64,000 bases of DNA from Cotesia glomerata (GCF_020080835.1 NC_058158.1:13764001-13828000), one strand, 5' to 3'; positions 1-13,178 are shown, counted from the first letter of the stretch. Numbers and translations are program-made. The notes: a model not told the origin generated them from the sequence alone.

Positions 1-1380
1 TCGAAATCTGAAAATCGAAAAGGCCTAATAAATGTATGATTTTAATATGTGGATTCTCTTGTGTGACTTTTTTGAGATATTTGATTGTGAAAATTGTGGA
101 TAACATGTGATCTTTTTAATTAATTTTTATTAACGTTTATTTGTTGTTGTAAATCTCTCATATGATGATTAACATATGAGCATGGCACGAAGATATATAG
201 CAGCTCTTGGACTTAAAAATTAAATCCAAGAAATTTTTTAAGGAAAGAGTGATATTCTTATCACTTAATTTAAAATTGTATATTGTGTGACAAGAGATGA
301 CACGATACGATTAGATTTTTCATGTTACTTATGTTGGAACTTAATGTTTAAATGTCATAAGCCTGTCATAATGACACAATTTGAGACCAATAGCGTTGTA
401 TTCAACTGACAATGGTGTGAGTTATTTTAATGTTTAAAATAAACAAAAGTGATTCTGATAAGTCTGAAATTAGATGAAACGTTAAATCACATCAGCCTGA
501 AATTGTATCATTGCAACTGATTCAATAGACGTTGAAACTTCAAGTTATATCAAAAATATATTTCAAACTACTTGGTAATATAATGCAAATAAAATTTACT
601 TCAAATCAATCTTTATATTAATTACTTATTTATAAGACTAAAATGTAAAAAAAAAAAAAAAAAAAAAAATAAAAAATTTGACTTCTGATCTAATATGTTT
701 ATTAACAAGAACGATCAATTTCATACATTATTTTTATTTCCTGTTACTAGACTTGTACCATCAGTTTTTCATCGATTCTTTTACTTCTCCTTTCATAAGC
801 TAACTCAACGTTTACAGCATTTTAGCTCACTTTCAAGGGTTTATCGTTGCGGATTTGTGGCCATCTTAAGACGTCGTGCACCGCTTACTTATCAGATTTA
901 TTCTACCACTTCAGTGTTATTCTCAACGTACTAATCGTCCATCATAGTGGGTATATAGTAGTAAAGAAATATTGACTGATTTGAGTATATTGTACTTCAA
1001 TGAGAATTTCAACAACGATAGCTGTTATCTTTAACGATCAGGGATCCTTGTGTTTATGAAGTCTTTATTCTTAATTTATAAGCAATATCCGATTGTTGAT
1101 AGCTATCTATATGGGTATTTTAGCGAACTAAAAGTTCGGATATCGACAATATTGCAGCAAAAGATTTAAACATAACTAATAATAATAATTATATTAATAA
1201 TATGTCTTTTGATGAGAGCTAATCTCAATAATTGTCATAAACGTGTTACTAATTATGATAGCAATAAAATTTTTCATTAAAACGCTACCACTGATAGTAA
1301 GAACGGATGTGAGTCTTAAAGACTAGTTTTCATATGGACAGACAGGTCTATTTATGGAAGTCTAGCCTTAACTCATTAAT
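1..1380. other. AT-rich DNA, no gene seen
   Basis: No ORF here resembles a protein and no RNA gene is visible. The only simple feature is an uninterrupted A-run of 23 bases at 647-669. The short ORF at 695-934 has ordinary AT-rich random composition and is not supported. Confidence 0.6.
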
Positions 1381-1995
1381 AGCGTAGTTGGTAGTTAAAG
1401 AGAAAAAAAGATAAAAAATAAACAAAAGTATTCATCGAAAGAAAGGTGGGAAAAAACCAGCGAAGAAGAATGAGGAGTACTGATGAAGGAGAATAAGAGA
1501 GAAGAATAATACATCAGAAAAAGAATAAAGATAAAAAAAGGTAGCACAAACGCGAGAAGACTCTTTTCCTTCAAAGTTTCTTTTCTTCACGAGTATAAGA
1601 GGGAATGTCTTTTCGTAACTGAGGTGGATGAGAGTGTAGGTCAAAGAGGTGAGGTGAAGAGTAAGAGATGAGGTGCTGGCGTTAGAAGAGTTTTTCCTCG
1701 TTCTCAGCTTCCGTCTCTCGGGACTTAAAGCGCAGGGATCTTTTTGCTCGCTCGTCGGAGGATCAGACGTCCCACTTTATCTTCGCCGACCCGTTCACCA
1801 CCCCGTGGATTCACCCTCCTTCTGCATCTATGCTTTCTCATCCACATCAGAGTCTTCTTCTACCAACTCTCTCATCTCATTTCATCTTGTCTCCCTTGCT
1901 CATCTCTTTTCTTCCTAGCCCAGTTGAGGCTTGATCTCCTACATATAGCCCCCCAGCAGCGTCCAAAGTGACGCGTTGTGGAGAACCCATTTGTC
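1381..1995. other. GC-richer, strand-asymmetric unique patch
   Basis: About 1390-1680 is strongly purine-rich on the plus strand, with GAAGAA and GAGGTG-like runs. It switches to pyrimidine-rich, GC-richer sequence at 1680-1995. Several short overlapping ORFs cross it (1432-1644 minus, 1673-1918 and 1744-1971 plus), but none shows a recognisable domain. Composition contrasts sharply with the flanks, so an untranslated exon, promoter region or old exon is possible. No splice or promoter signal is decisive. Confidence 0.3.
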
Positions 1996-4743
1996 ATCCA
2001 TCAGCATGCTGTTGCTCATACTAAGATAGCAGAGAGAGCACCAGCCTGTATACTCTTATCACAATTTTTTTTATCATATTATTTTTTCTTCAGATTTATC
2101 TTTTTTTGTTGATTCAACATATTTTCATAAGGAACTAAAACTTATAATAACATGAGGATTCAATCCTAATCCTATTTTTCCTTATTCTAAAGAAAAATAT
2201 ATCTTATTGTTCGTCTCGCAATTCGATATAGCGTGTGGGAGTGCTGTACACACGAACATGATGCTACGCCACTCTGCCGACAAGAGATCGTTTCTCTGCC
2301 ACAGTTATGTATGAAATCATAAGATTACCACATTGTTCCCTTGATATTGCTTCAAATGTAATCAAAAAATTATTAGTGGTGCAGTATGTTAAGGTGTATC
2401 CGTTGGTCGTCATGACTGTCATCATCACACGCGAAATACTTATCAAAATTACATAAATCGTAAAAAATTATTACATTTCTTTCGGAACTTTCTCATCAAA
2501 ATTATTATTAATAAAAATACGTGAACAACCGTACGATTAAATGACAATGCCATTGATTTGCTTGTGTTGTATATATGATCTCAAAGAACTACAAATCCGG
2601 TACAAGTACAAGAAACGATAAGAGAGAGCATAAAGATCGATAACTCTCCACTGTAAACAACGAAACTTAACTTAGTTAGACAGTATACAACAAACCACCC
2701 GCCGTTTTATCCATCAAACACAACAATAAATTTATTTTGGTTAGACACATACATTCACACTCATAAATTTTTTTGACATATTATACACACAATAAAACTA
2801 AAGATTTCTCGCTTGACCGGATGATGAAGCTAAAGAAGTCTCTCAACAGTCTTGAAAGTCGACTTTTAGGTCATCATTGTTCGTCAAAGATTCAACTGTA
2901 AGCATTTTCATGATCGTTTCCACTTATACTACAATATTGATCTCAGTAGTCTATAGAATGATGGCTATGATGGATTTTCAATGCGTTTACAGAATTAGTT
3001 AAGAATACTTATAAAAAATATTTAGGATTATTTTGAAGAATGTAATTATTGCGGACATTCATCCGGTCTTTGACTTATCTTGTTTTGCAAAAAATGAATT
3101 ACAAAAGAAGCAAAAAATAATCTGGTTAGCTCGAAAGATAGTGAGAGAAGGGCGAATTACGGCACGTCTCCACGCGGCAGGACGATATTTTGCCCAAGCG
3201 ATTTTCGCTGCTCGTAAACTATTCATTTATCGATAGCTATAATTTTGATCGGAACTCGGGAAGATTATCCCACCCTCTTTTAAACATACACCTTATTCAC
3301 CACTTTCCTTTAGCTCCCATGCACGCGCAACTTACAAGCTTTTACATTTGCTAACCGGTATCTGTTTTAAGGATGAATACATTAAGAAGCCCCATAATAT
3401 GGAAATATTTTTTTGTTTTTAAATGTTCCGTGTAAAAATTAACAATATTTTATAAATTGAACTCCTCGAAAATTTTATTCTTAAATTTTAAATTCAAATT
3501 ATTATTATATGAGCGAAATATAGTCAAAGTATGATCTTTACTTTTACATAATAATTTTTCATGTTACACATTTTGTTATTTTTTTTTTTTTTTAGTAATG
3601 CTGAAATAAAATGATATACTTATAAATAACACTCTCATCACATCACTGTATGGCAGTTATTTCAAATTTTGAGCGTGAAAATTTGAAACGATACGAAAGA
3701 TCCAAGAAAATAAGGGACTTCAATACAGTTAAAGAGATATGATTATTTTTATCTAGATGACAAGTGTATTATATCTCAACACAATGTAGAAAAATTGATT
3801 CGTGAGTGAATTTATGTGAATAAAGCGAATATGGATAGAAATCTTTTGGTATAATGACTCAGAGCTATCTCCATAATTCACGTTAAACTTTAGTATCAGC
3901 TAAACATAATATACAAAAAAGAAAAAGAGTGTATGAAACAAGCCAAGAGAATCGATTTGCAAGGAGTCTTTACTTACACGTGCCTGCTTTTCATCCAAAA
4001 TTATATGTCTTCTAATGTCTTAACTAAAAGTTATTTTGAATCATTATCATAATTTTGGGCATTTTCTTAACGTTTATATTGCGCCATTGCTGTAGCAGTG
4101 CAATCATCTTTCTACTGGGTGGCGGTGTAAATTATTAGCCTTTTTATCCTTGATTGAGATATCATCCTATATTTTTTTCTTTTTTATAGAATAACCCCTT
4201 CAAATAATTTCTTCATGACCTTTATGTACCAAGAGAAAGTAAAAATAATTTAAATTATTATTCTAATTGTTTCACTAGATACTTGGAATAAGTCACTTTT
4301 CACTAAAATTGAATATTCGGTTTTTTATTTTTATTTTTAATATATTAAAATTATATATAATTACTTGGATTCAGCATTTATCCTTCTTTCACAGGAAACA
4401 TCAGCAATTTTTTTCTAGGAGCGTTAATTTTGGACAAGGTTCTAAATTGAGATATTTAAGTATACGTAAGTATACGTTATTGACAAAAAAATTGACAAGC
4501 TTTGACCGACACAATCAACCTAATTTCTGTATATGAACTATATAGCGGGTTGACGTGATATAAAGCGCCAGATTTGGACAATATTTGAAAATGCAACGTT
4601 GAGTAATACTTGTTCAAGTCTGCTAGTCTAAACTGCAGCCAAAAATTTCCTAGATTCTTGACCAATTATTTTGACCCTGAAAAGGTTTGCTCCGGATTAT
4701 TACTAGTGTTACTACAAGATCATAAAATATCTTTTTTCGATAG
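1996..4743. other. AT-rich DNA, no gene seen
   Basis: No convincing coding region or repeat. A slightly GC-richer stretch at about 3120-3360 contains a 67-residue ORF (3033-3236) rich in Ala and Arg near its end. It has no recognisable motif and I do not call it a gene. Confidence 0.5.
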
Positions 4744-4745
4744 TA

Positions 4746-4885
4746 AGGTAAAAGCCCCAATAGATGATCATGTACCAGTATATGATCACTCCATGTATTT
4801 GTATACCTATATTTGTGAATATAGATATACAGATACATGGAGTGATCATATACTGGTACGTGATCATCTATTGGGGCTTTTACCT
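4746..4885. mobile_element. Hairpin MITE, copy 1 (AGGTAAAAGCCCC family)
   Basis: The two ends are inverted copies: the left begins AGGTAAAAGCCCCAATAGAT and the right ends with its complement, with arms of about 60 bp around a short AT loop. TA dinucleotides flank both ends (4744-4745 and 4886-4887), the signature of a TA target duplication. A second copy lies at 55825-56063. There is no coding capacity. TA flanks and size fit a Tc1/mariner-type MITE, but the family assignment is inference. Confidence 0.85.
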
Positions 4886-5044
4886 TATCTGAGTTTTCTT
4901 TCAATGAAGATAGTTTGAAAGAATGTTGATTGCAAGCACCGATAGATGGCGGAAGAGTAGAATTTCTGTTTGTAGATTGATAGTTCGAGGAATGAAGTAC
5001 TTATAGACGAATAAAGTATTCACAATCATGGGTCGTATTCTCAA

Positions 5045-5441
5045 TTTTCTACTTCTTACACGGATAAAAAAAAATTGTATATTATTCTTATTTTCCCATA
5101 GGTATAATTTCTATGTTGACATAGGAATATTTACTATTGTAATATGAATTATACCGATGCAAAAATAGGAGACACACCTATTTATCATTGGAATTTTTCA
5201 TCTAAAAAATAAGAATGTTTCTAAGTGAACATTGAAATAATTTCTATATGCTAAGATAGGAGTTATTCCAATGATAGCATAGCAAAACTTTCTGTAAACA
5301 CATAGGAATTATAACCATGTTCAACAGTGAAAATAAAAAGTTTCTGTACGTATTATTTTCATGGTAACATAGGTATTATACCTATGCTAACATGGGAATA
5401 AATCGTATAATACATAATAATTTTTATTTAGCGTTTTTTCT
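5045..5441. repeat. Foldback region built of CATAGGTAT-type words
   Basis: The words CATAGG, CCTATG and GTTAACATAGGAAT recur many times in both orientations. Matching inverted stretches lie near the ends: TTATTTTCCCATAGG at about 5089-5103 and CATGGGAATAA near 5390. The left end resembles the CACGGA-AAAAAA termini of other elements here. The right boundary is uncertain. The same word family recurs at about 7236-7375. Probably a decayed foldback element. Confidence 0.55.
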
Positions 5442-5695
5442 CATAACACCATTTTAAAAATTCTTGCCAGTTCGAAGAGAACTTCTAAATTCGAGAAAAA
5501 AACCTAAAAATTGAAAGTAGTAATAATTAAAAAAATTAATTTTTAACTTCCCACTAAGAAAATTGAAAATTTTCGAAAATCGGGAAGTTATTGTTTTAAC
5601 CCCGTTTTTCGAAAATTGAGTTTTCGTCAGATCTCGACGTTTTAAGCCCCTAGAAAGCTTCTCTGGCTATTCCCGCGGTGATGTCACCGTGTCTG

Positions 5696-5865
<170 letters not shown>

Positions 5866-6479
5866 AATCTCTCATAACTTTTGAACGGCTCATCCGATTC
5901 GATCGAAATAAGCGGCGTTCTGAAGAGTTCTATTGCCCTTAGATTTAAGATACTAGTTTAAAAAATTCGAGTCGATAAATTTTGAGAAATCTCAAAAATA
6001 AAATTTCCGAAAATTCGTTTTTTTGGAATAACTTTTAAACGGCTTTACCGATTAATTCCAAAAACTAATCAGCTTTTGACCTCAAAAAACCACGTTGATC
6101 GCCACCAGCCCGGTCGAAATCGGTTGACTCGTTCGTGAGATATCGTTGTCGAAAAAAATGTTTTTTCAGAATTTCCGTAAAATTTTATGTCTGGCTATTT
6201 GGCGCTCTACAAAATATTAAAAAACTTAGAAAACTGCGTTGAATGCCGTAAACCGCGAGAAAATCGGTTAATTCATTCAAAAGTTATTACAGTTTAAAAA
6301 TTCAAAAAATAGTGTGATATGAAACTCTTATCAGACTTTTGAGCTCAAAGAGCTCAAAAGCATAGAACAGTCATCTCTTTGAGCTCAAAGAGTTCAAAAT
6401 AAACCAAAAATAGTATTTTTGAGCTCGAAGATCTCAAAAATAAAATGAGTGAAATGTTGAGCGCTTAGGTATACAGTTA

Positions 6480-6631
6480 CTCTCTTAAATCGAAATAGTG
6501 ACTTTTGACTATGAAATAGTGACTATTCACTATTTACTAGTGAAAAGTATACCACTATTTGAATTAGTGATCTACTCTGCACTGCAAAAATAGTGAATAG
6601 TCACTATAGTCACTATTTCGATTTAAGAGAG
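6480..6631. mobile_element. 152-bp MITE inside repeat copy A
   Basis: The ends are perfect inverted repeats beginning CTCTCTTAAATCGAAATAGT, flanked by TA on both sides (6478-6479 and 6632-6633). The interior repeats AGTGAATAGTCACT-like self-complementary words. Other copies of the host repeat lack it at the corresponding place, so it is a later insertion with TA duplication. Confidence 0.88.
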
Positions 6632-6686
6632 TAGCGGGAAGTTGTAGGGATGGCCTTTAGGGTCAACCGTTTTCCTAATTTTTTTT

Positions 6687-7390
6687 CTGAAAAATTAAAA
6701 TAAAAATACAAGAAAGCTTCTTTTTTTTTTTTTTTTCAAAAACTAAATTGAAAAGTAAAGAAAATAAAAAAAAATGTTTAGTTCGGTCATTTCTCGAAAC
6801 CGTGAAGAAATAGATTTAACGAACCATAAAGTAGAAAATTTTGAAGAGGTGAAAATTCATTGAGTGTATTGTTTTAAATGCCCCATTAAGTTAAAGGGTG
6901 AATCGAAAAACAACGTTTTATTTTTTACAAATTCATGAATTTTTTTGATTGGGCGAGAAAATTTGAAAAAATTCTAAAAACCGTTTTTTATAGAGTAGAA
7001 AAAGATAGAAAAGTTTCAGCCAAATCAAAAGGCGTCAAGATAAAAAGTGGTCAAGTCGGCGTGAAATGCCCCAAATATAGCCATTACCGCATTATGGTAA
7101 GAATTAGTATCATATGAATTATAATAACTACAATTCAAAGATCGTTGACGCTATAGCATCAAAACCATAAAATTTCCTCTATGTAAGGGTTTAAGTTAGT
7201 TGGTCGAAGGATTTGAAAGTTAAAGATGTGAAGATAACATTTATTCCTGTAATATAACATGGGAATTTCACCTATATTTCACATAGGGGTGGTTCTAACG
7301 TAGCGCCGGAAATTTTCCTGTGTTAAAATAGGAATTATACCTCGGTTAAACATGGCTAAAATTGTTAAATTCACATAGAAAAAACCAATA
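6687..7390. other. Spacer between head-to-head repeat copies A and B
   Basis: AT-rich spacer forming the loop of a giant inverted repeat made by copies A and B. It has a T-run near 6721-6736, a stretch (about 7010-7080) that resembles 44885-44930 (shared TCAAATCAAAAGG and GGCGTGAAAT), and CATAGG/CCTATG words at 7236-7375. No gene seen. Confidence 0.5.
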
Positions 7391-8037
7391 AAAAAAATTA
7401 GGAAAACGGTTGACCCTAAAGGCCATCCCTGCAACTTCCCGCTAATTCCGTTATTACCTGACCTCTTCGAGCTCAAAAATACAATCTGTGTGTTGTTTTG
7501 AGATCTACGAGCTCAAAAAGATACCTTTTCTATGCTTTTGAGCTCTTTGAGCTCAAAAGCCTGATACAAGTTTCATAGACACTATTTTTTGAATTTTAAA
7601 ACCGCAATAACTTTTGAAAGAATGAACCGATTTTCACGCAGTTGGCGGCATTCGACGCAGTTTTTGAAGCCTCATTAAGGATTTTTGAGTTTAAATAAAT
7701 CAAATAAGAAAATTTCGAAGTAATTCTAACAAAACACTTTTTTCAGTTGTCATTCGACAACGATAACTCGATGTGGTTTTTGTATGTTAAGAGCTGATTT
7801 GTTGATTGGAATTGATCGGTAGAGCCGTTTAAAAGTTATTCCAAGAAAACCACATTTAAAAAAAATTTTTTTTTTAGTTATTTTGAGATTTATCAAAATC
7901 TATCGGTTTGAATCGGTCCAAATTGTATTCAAAATCAAAGTTTGGTCAAGCCCTTTTGAATGGCGCCAACTACAATGAAATCGATCAAGCCGTTCAAAAG
8001 ATATGAGAGGTTTTTATATGGCCACACACACACACAC
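7391..8037 (+). repeat. Dispersed AACTTCCCGC repeat, copy B (interrupted)
   Basis: Starts with the family start (ATTAGGAAAACGGTTGACCC), carries the AGCTC words and the AACCGATTTT and GTTCAAAAGAT blocks, and reaches the AC microsatellite at 8023-8037. There it is cut by the LINE. The part expected after the microsatellite is absent. It is opposite in orientation to copy A. Confidence 0.85.
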
Positions 8038-9520
8038 TTGGGGCAGAGGAGAAACTGCTACCAGGCGCGTCTCCCCGTAGCGGATGGGAGAACGCTCGCT
8101 GTACCTGGTACAGAGGGTAGGAGCCAAATAAAATACGTTCCCGTGGACAAAACTCCCCTTTAATAGGTTGGTCACACTAACTGACCTAACAAGACGATCG
8201 TTCCCTGCAGTGACCCACTGGGAGTGACCGGAACCTCGTGTCGTAGTTTCCGACGATGCAGGCCACGGCTGATGTGAGCTTGCTCTGCCGAGGTGTAAGT
8301 TGCAGCAGTGGATCAGGAGCCAGCCACTTCGGGCCTTGATCAGGAAGTACGCAGTGAGTGTTAGAGATCGGAATCTTCACCGCTCCGAGCGAGTCTAGTC
8401 CGTCCGTGTATTCCGGGACTGGCTAAGTGTCGGCTAGGCCTCAGGGAACTGGGGTAGGAGTACTATCTCCGAGGGTACACCCGTTCCTAGTTATGACAAC
8501 CCGTTCCACTCCGTACGATGCGCTGGTGAATTTAAAAGTATGAGTAAAATTCAGGAAAACAACAATAGTGAAAACGGGCCTCATGCCCAACAAGCAGCGA
8601 TTGAAGCAAGCGCTGAAATGAAGCGGTCGCAAGCGTTGGAACGCCTTGAAAAGCTGACCAGTGAGCTAAATGACTTCATCCAATCTAAGGTCAATATCCA
8701 CAAGGAGATTAAGACCAAGACGACCAGCGTAGCCAATGCCCTCCAGAGATTCAAGAAACTTGATGAAGAATGGCGTTTAACAGTACGACGCACTTCTCGC
8801 ACTACACCGGAGAGAAGCATTCAAGCAACTGTCGTGAATGAAGAAGCAATGGACACTGAAGCCGAAGGTGACGGTGAATCAGTCGCGGAAAACAGAAGCA
8901 GAACTAGCAGCAAGTCAACTAAGAGAAAAGATCGATCTTCTCCCGACCCAACGATCAGCCAAGTTGTGAAGAAAAAGGACCTGAAACCAAGCCCTCCGAA
9001 AAACACGGCAGTGCAGAACGCCGGAAAAAAAGAGGTGACTGAATGGCAGAAGGTCCAATCCAAGAAGGAGAAGAAAGAGCAAGCGAGAGAGCGGTTACCA
9101 AAACAACCGGTGAACAAATCTCGGCCGGAGCCTAAGCGGAAAAAACCGCGAAAATTCACCAAACCAGATGCCTTAATTATTCGACCCGTTGAGAAGGCAA
9201 AATATGCCGAGATACTGCGTCGGATTAAAAAAGATGTCCCACCAGATCAGACCCGTGACGTCTTTGACAACGTTCAAAAGACGAATGATGGGAATATGCT
9301 CATTACGCTTTCCAGAAAGACCGCAGACAAAGGACAAGCTTTGCTGAAGACCATCAAGAGCATCCTTAAAAAAGAAGCGCAAGTCATCTGTAAAGGCCCA
9401 GAGGAACATCTTGAAATCCGGGACATTGACGACGAAACAACTAAAGACGATGTCCAGAAGGCCTTACAAGAGGCCTTACAAACTAAATTTTTCTACACCA
9501 ATATGGGGAAAATACTTATG
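8038..9520 (+). mobile_element. R1-type LINE fragment: 5' UTR and ORF1
   Basis: GC-richer, non-AT sequence starts abruptly after the AC run. About 500 bp of untranslated leader precede ORF1. The element ends where a TA-flanked DNA element begins at 9523. No ORF2 (endonuclease or reverse transcriptase), 3' UTR or tail was found beyond that insertion (after 10646). The LINE was either 3'-deleted or its remainder lies elsewhere. Location inside an AC repeat fits R1-clade LINE families known to insert in microsatellites such as Waldo and Mino. The clade assignment is inference from the ORF1 style. Confidence 0.75.
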
Positions 9521-9523
9521 TAG
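8540..9523 (+). CDS. LINE ORF1 (gag-like nucleic-acid-binding protein), 3'-truncated
   Basis: In R1- and jockey-like LINEs, ORF1 encodes the RNA-binding coat-like protein that packages element RNA. This 327-residue ORF starts at the first in-frame ATG after an in-frame TAG at 8435-8437. Residues about 30-80 are a predicted coiled coil (LERLEKLTSELNDFI). Residues about 95-210 are low-complexity, rich in Lys, Arg, Ser and Pro. From about residue 210 a gag-like globular domain begins (KPDALIIRPVEKAKYAEILR) and runs through KGPEEHLEIRDID. The CCHC zinc knuckles normally found after this domain are missing. The TAG stop is supplied by the terminus of the inserted element at 9523, and the last residues may already be non-native. 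Codon use and GC content differ clearly from the flanks. Not a host gene. Confidence 0.8.
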   Translation: MSKIQENNNSENGPHAQQAAIEASAEMKRSQALERLEKLTSELNDFIQSKVNIHKEIKTKTTSVANALQRFKKLDEEWRLTVRRTSRTTPERSIQATVVNEEAMDTEAEGDGESVAENRSRTSSKSTKRKDRSSPDPTISQVVKKKDLKPSPPKNTAVQNAGKKEVTEWQKVQSKKEKKEQARERLPKQPVNKSRPEPKRKKPRKFTKPDALIIRPVEKAKYAEILRRIKKDVPPDQTRDVFDNVQKTNDGNMLITLSRKTADKGQALLKTIKSILKKEAQVICKGPEEHLEIRDIDDETTKDDVQKALQEALQTKFFYTNMGKILM

Positions 9524-10644
9524 AGGAGGGTGGGGCAAGACGGCCCACCTAAGCCGGTTTTTATTTTTTGTGGCTTTCTACTATCAAGTGGATTTACTCT
9601 CGTTTAACTTTGACTCAACTCACCGGAATTTTTCAAAATTTCGCAATTTTTCCAGTTTTTCAATTTTGTTTTTGTAATATATTGAACGCTAGTGTAGATA
9701 CAGGAATGGTCTTTCGTTTGTTTGAAAGGGGATATTTGGAGCTATTGAAAAAAAAATATTTTGGGAAAAAATTTTGGAAAATGCCAAATTTTGAATTTTT
9801 GAAAATCGTCAAAAATGATGGTTGACAATAAATTTTCTGCTCAATTTTTTTTATGTACTTTTTTAATTTTTGGAACTGAGTTTTTTGTTTTTTCAAAAAT
9901 ATGAATTTTTGAAATTTGTTAAAAAAAAAATTTTTTTTTAAATGTTTTTTATTGTCTACCGTCATTTTTTACGATTTTCAAAAATTCAAAATTTGATAAA
10001 TTTGGCATTTTTCAAAATTTTTTCCCAAAATATTTTTTTTCAATAGCTTCAAATGTCCCCTTTTAAACAAACGAAAGACCATTCCTGTATTTATACTAGC
10101 GTTCGAGATATTACAAAAACAAAATTGAAAAACTGGAAAAATCGCGAAATTTTGAATTTGCATATCTTTTGAAAAAAATTTTTTTATTTTTTTTCCTTTG
10201 ACAGACTTCGTTATATGATAAAAGAAAACTTCTGACCAAAATTTGTCCGAATCGAAAGGGGTCGATTCCAACAATGGATCGATTTGACATGGAGTGACGA
10301 CCCATATATAATAATAATTATCCTGTTGGTTTTCTTAATAACTGTTATTTTTCTATTAAATAAAAAATTTGATATTGTTATTTACAATTTTTTCGAATAG
10401 TCTATTTTGCCCTAAATCTATCAAATCAGCTGAAAAATATGATTTTTACTTTATTAATCATGATTAGGTTATGAAATTATAAGATAACTTCTTTTTTAGA
10501 ACTTTTTAGTGGCTCATTTTGCCTTTGTTTTCACGCGTAGGGCTAAAAATGCATCAATAACCCGAATTTGTGGTGATTAAAAAAAATTAGAAAAATGAAT
10601 TTTTGGTCAATTTTTGAGGTGGGCCGTCTTGCCCCACCCTCCCC
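9523..10644. mobile_element. TA-flanked foldback DNA element (GGGGAGGGTGGGG family), copy 1
   Basis: Terminal inverted repeats of 28 bp (9523-9550 and 10617-10644) differ at one position. Consensus start is GGGGAGGGTGGGGCAAGACG, then GCCCACCT. TA flanks both ends (9521-9522 and 10645-10646). The interior is itself a long imperfect palindrome, with arms of roughly 220 bp at about 9615-9832 and 9945-10160. There is no transposase, so it is non-autonomous. It lies directly after the LINE ORF and supplies its stop. It is related to 59989-62292 and, by its ends, to 54848-59745. Confidence 0.9.
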
Positions 10645-10646
10645 TA

Positions 10647-13178
10647 CGTACAGAAAAAATACCTATTTCATTTTGTTCATGTAGGAATTTTATGCTTTAT
10701 ATAGACAAATACGGGTAAAACGAACTACTATAAAATTCAACTATAACAAAATAAATGTCTTACAATGATACAATCCATTCAACCTAGAATCAAAACCATA
10801 GACTGAATTCAAACTATGATATTCCACTGATGAGAGAATATGTTCAAGATATTGCAAATAAATTCGATGATCCCGAATTCGATGAGCTACGAATACTAAA
10901 AAATGTTTTCAGAATAAGAAAAATGCCTCCGTTCCTAAAATATAAAATGCCACAATAAAAATTTGAAAAAAGTTTGACGATTTTGAATCAAGAAATTTTG
11001 CTCATAATTTTATTAAGTTTTACTTGACTGAAAAACTTCTCTACTTTATTCAAGACGGTAAAATTCTTCAAAATAATTATTTTTTTGTTTTAGAATTTTT
11101 TCCTAAAATCGATTTGAGATATGTGTCTGTTCGTCAGAAACTGTACTTTCAGATAAAATGTGGTCTTAAGAGAATTATGTTTCATATGAAATTTATTTCA
11201 CAAATAAGATATTTATTTGATGCCGTAAGATGGACGGCGGAGTACAGTAAGGTCCATCATTATATAAAATATGCTTAGATTTTGTAATTAGTGTCCAATA
11301 ACTACTCACGTAGCTACATTTTTTTGAAATAAATATTTACAAAAATATCTCAAATTTTAAGTCTTTTTTTAAATAGGTTACAATAATTTTTTGTTCTGAG
11401 ATTTTTTTGGTTGAGATATTAGTATTATTAAGACGTTATTGTTTGAGATAATATTCGGAAATAGAAAGAGAGGGAGCCCATATAGAACAATATGGGGATT
11501 GAAGACGAAATGAGCCTTGATTCGTCATTCTAAACGTTTGAGCTCTAATTGAGACCCACCCAGAAAATGATGGTCGAATGAGACCTAGATTAACTTTTAA
11601 AACTTAAAACTGTCCCAGTTTCTTAACTTGGGCAGTTAATCTATTAAGCCATTGACATTAATAACATTTATCGCACATCGTTTCAGATTCAATGCTTATT
11701 AATTTTTTGGTAAGGACTTGTTAGATTTATAATAATTGATAATATATTTTTTTATGTGAGCTAATCAAATTTAGATTTTTTAATTGTTTTATAATTACTC
11801 TTTCTATAATATTTCCATACAATATATCGAATTAACTTTAAAATAAATACTAGTCATGGAAATGACGTATCAATATCTATCAATTGAATAAAAAAAAAAA
11901 AGAAAAATGAAGATAACTGCAAAATGTCTTTTAGTAAAATTTAATTTTTAATCGGTAAAAGAAATATTACATATGTCATCATACAAAAAGAATTTATATT
12001 ATCGAAATTTGAATCGCAGCATCAGCTTTGTAAATATTCGGCTTATAAAATTTTAAGAGAAATTAGTTAAAATAGTTATTATCATTATAAAGAATTATAA
12101 AAAGTTCTTATGGAAACTTAAAAAATTTCAAGCATTCTAGCGTCAAGAGTGTCGAGATCCTTTTAGAAGCTGTACATTGTAGTTATTCATAAACGCAAAA
12201 GATCATCAACTATATGCAAATTCCAGTATCCCTTCTCTTTTGAAAGTCCCCTTACTTGCTCAGACATGATTAAACACAGAATGCCACTGTTTTGGTCCTT
12301 CGCACCGCCCCATGTTGCTTTTCTCTTCGCTTATCCCCCCCCCTCACTCTCCCACCACCCTTTCTCCCATCAAGTTTTCTCAACGAACCTTCGTTAACCG
12401 ATCTCTGGGATTCCAACCCAATTTAATCATTGCTCCGAGAACCTGCGGCATTGCTTTTATACCATTTAATAACCCTTCTAGCATCCCCTTACAATTCACC
12501 GAAACTCTCCCTTTAATTCTATTTCCATGGATTCATCTTGCTTTGTTTTGATTCCATCCGCACGCTTGTCCGTGATAATTGTTAATCATTATTGTTAAAC
12601 AATGCCGATTAATTTATATCTGTCTCTGAATAAATGTCTTCCATTGATCAAAAGTGACTTTATTCTTTCAAAACATTCAACGATCATTCGTAATTAACTT
12701 TAAGACATAAAATTTAATTAATATTACTACTGATAGTAACATCAAGTCAAGATAAATATATTTTGAATAATTTATTCGAATTCAAATTTTGGTGTATAAT
12801 TGTTGAGATAGTTTTAGATAGTGAAGATAACCATGATTTTAGTAACCTAGAAAAGTTGTGAGATGTTATCAGCCGACAGATACAAGAAAAAATCATTTTT
12901 GGTTGGCTTGAAAATATTTATTTATAAGATCGAGGAATGATAACAGCAAACTTAAACACCATGATCAATGCAGCTATTTCAAAGTTATTAATTCTTTTTT
13001 TTTCTAGACTGTTTTGTTATACTTCAGTAACGGTTGTTTTTAGTAGATTTCATAGAAATCTAACTATTGCATTGGTCCTCATGACAGAACTTTTGAAAAA
13101 TTTTGCTATATTTCGACTCAGCTTGTCAAGCGGATTCAGAAAATGCATATGGTTCAAAAGTTTATATATGTATGTATT

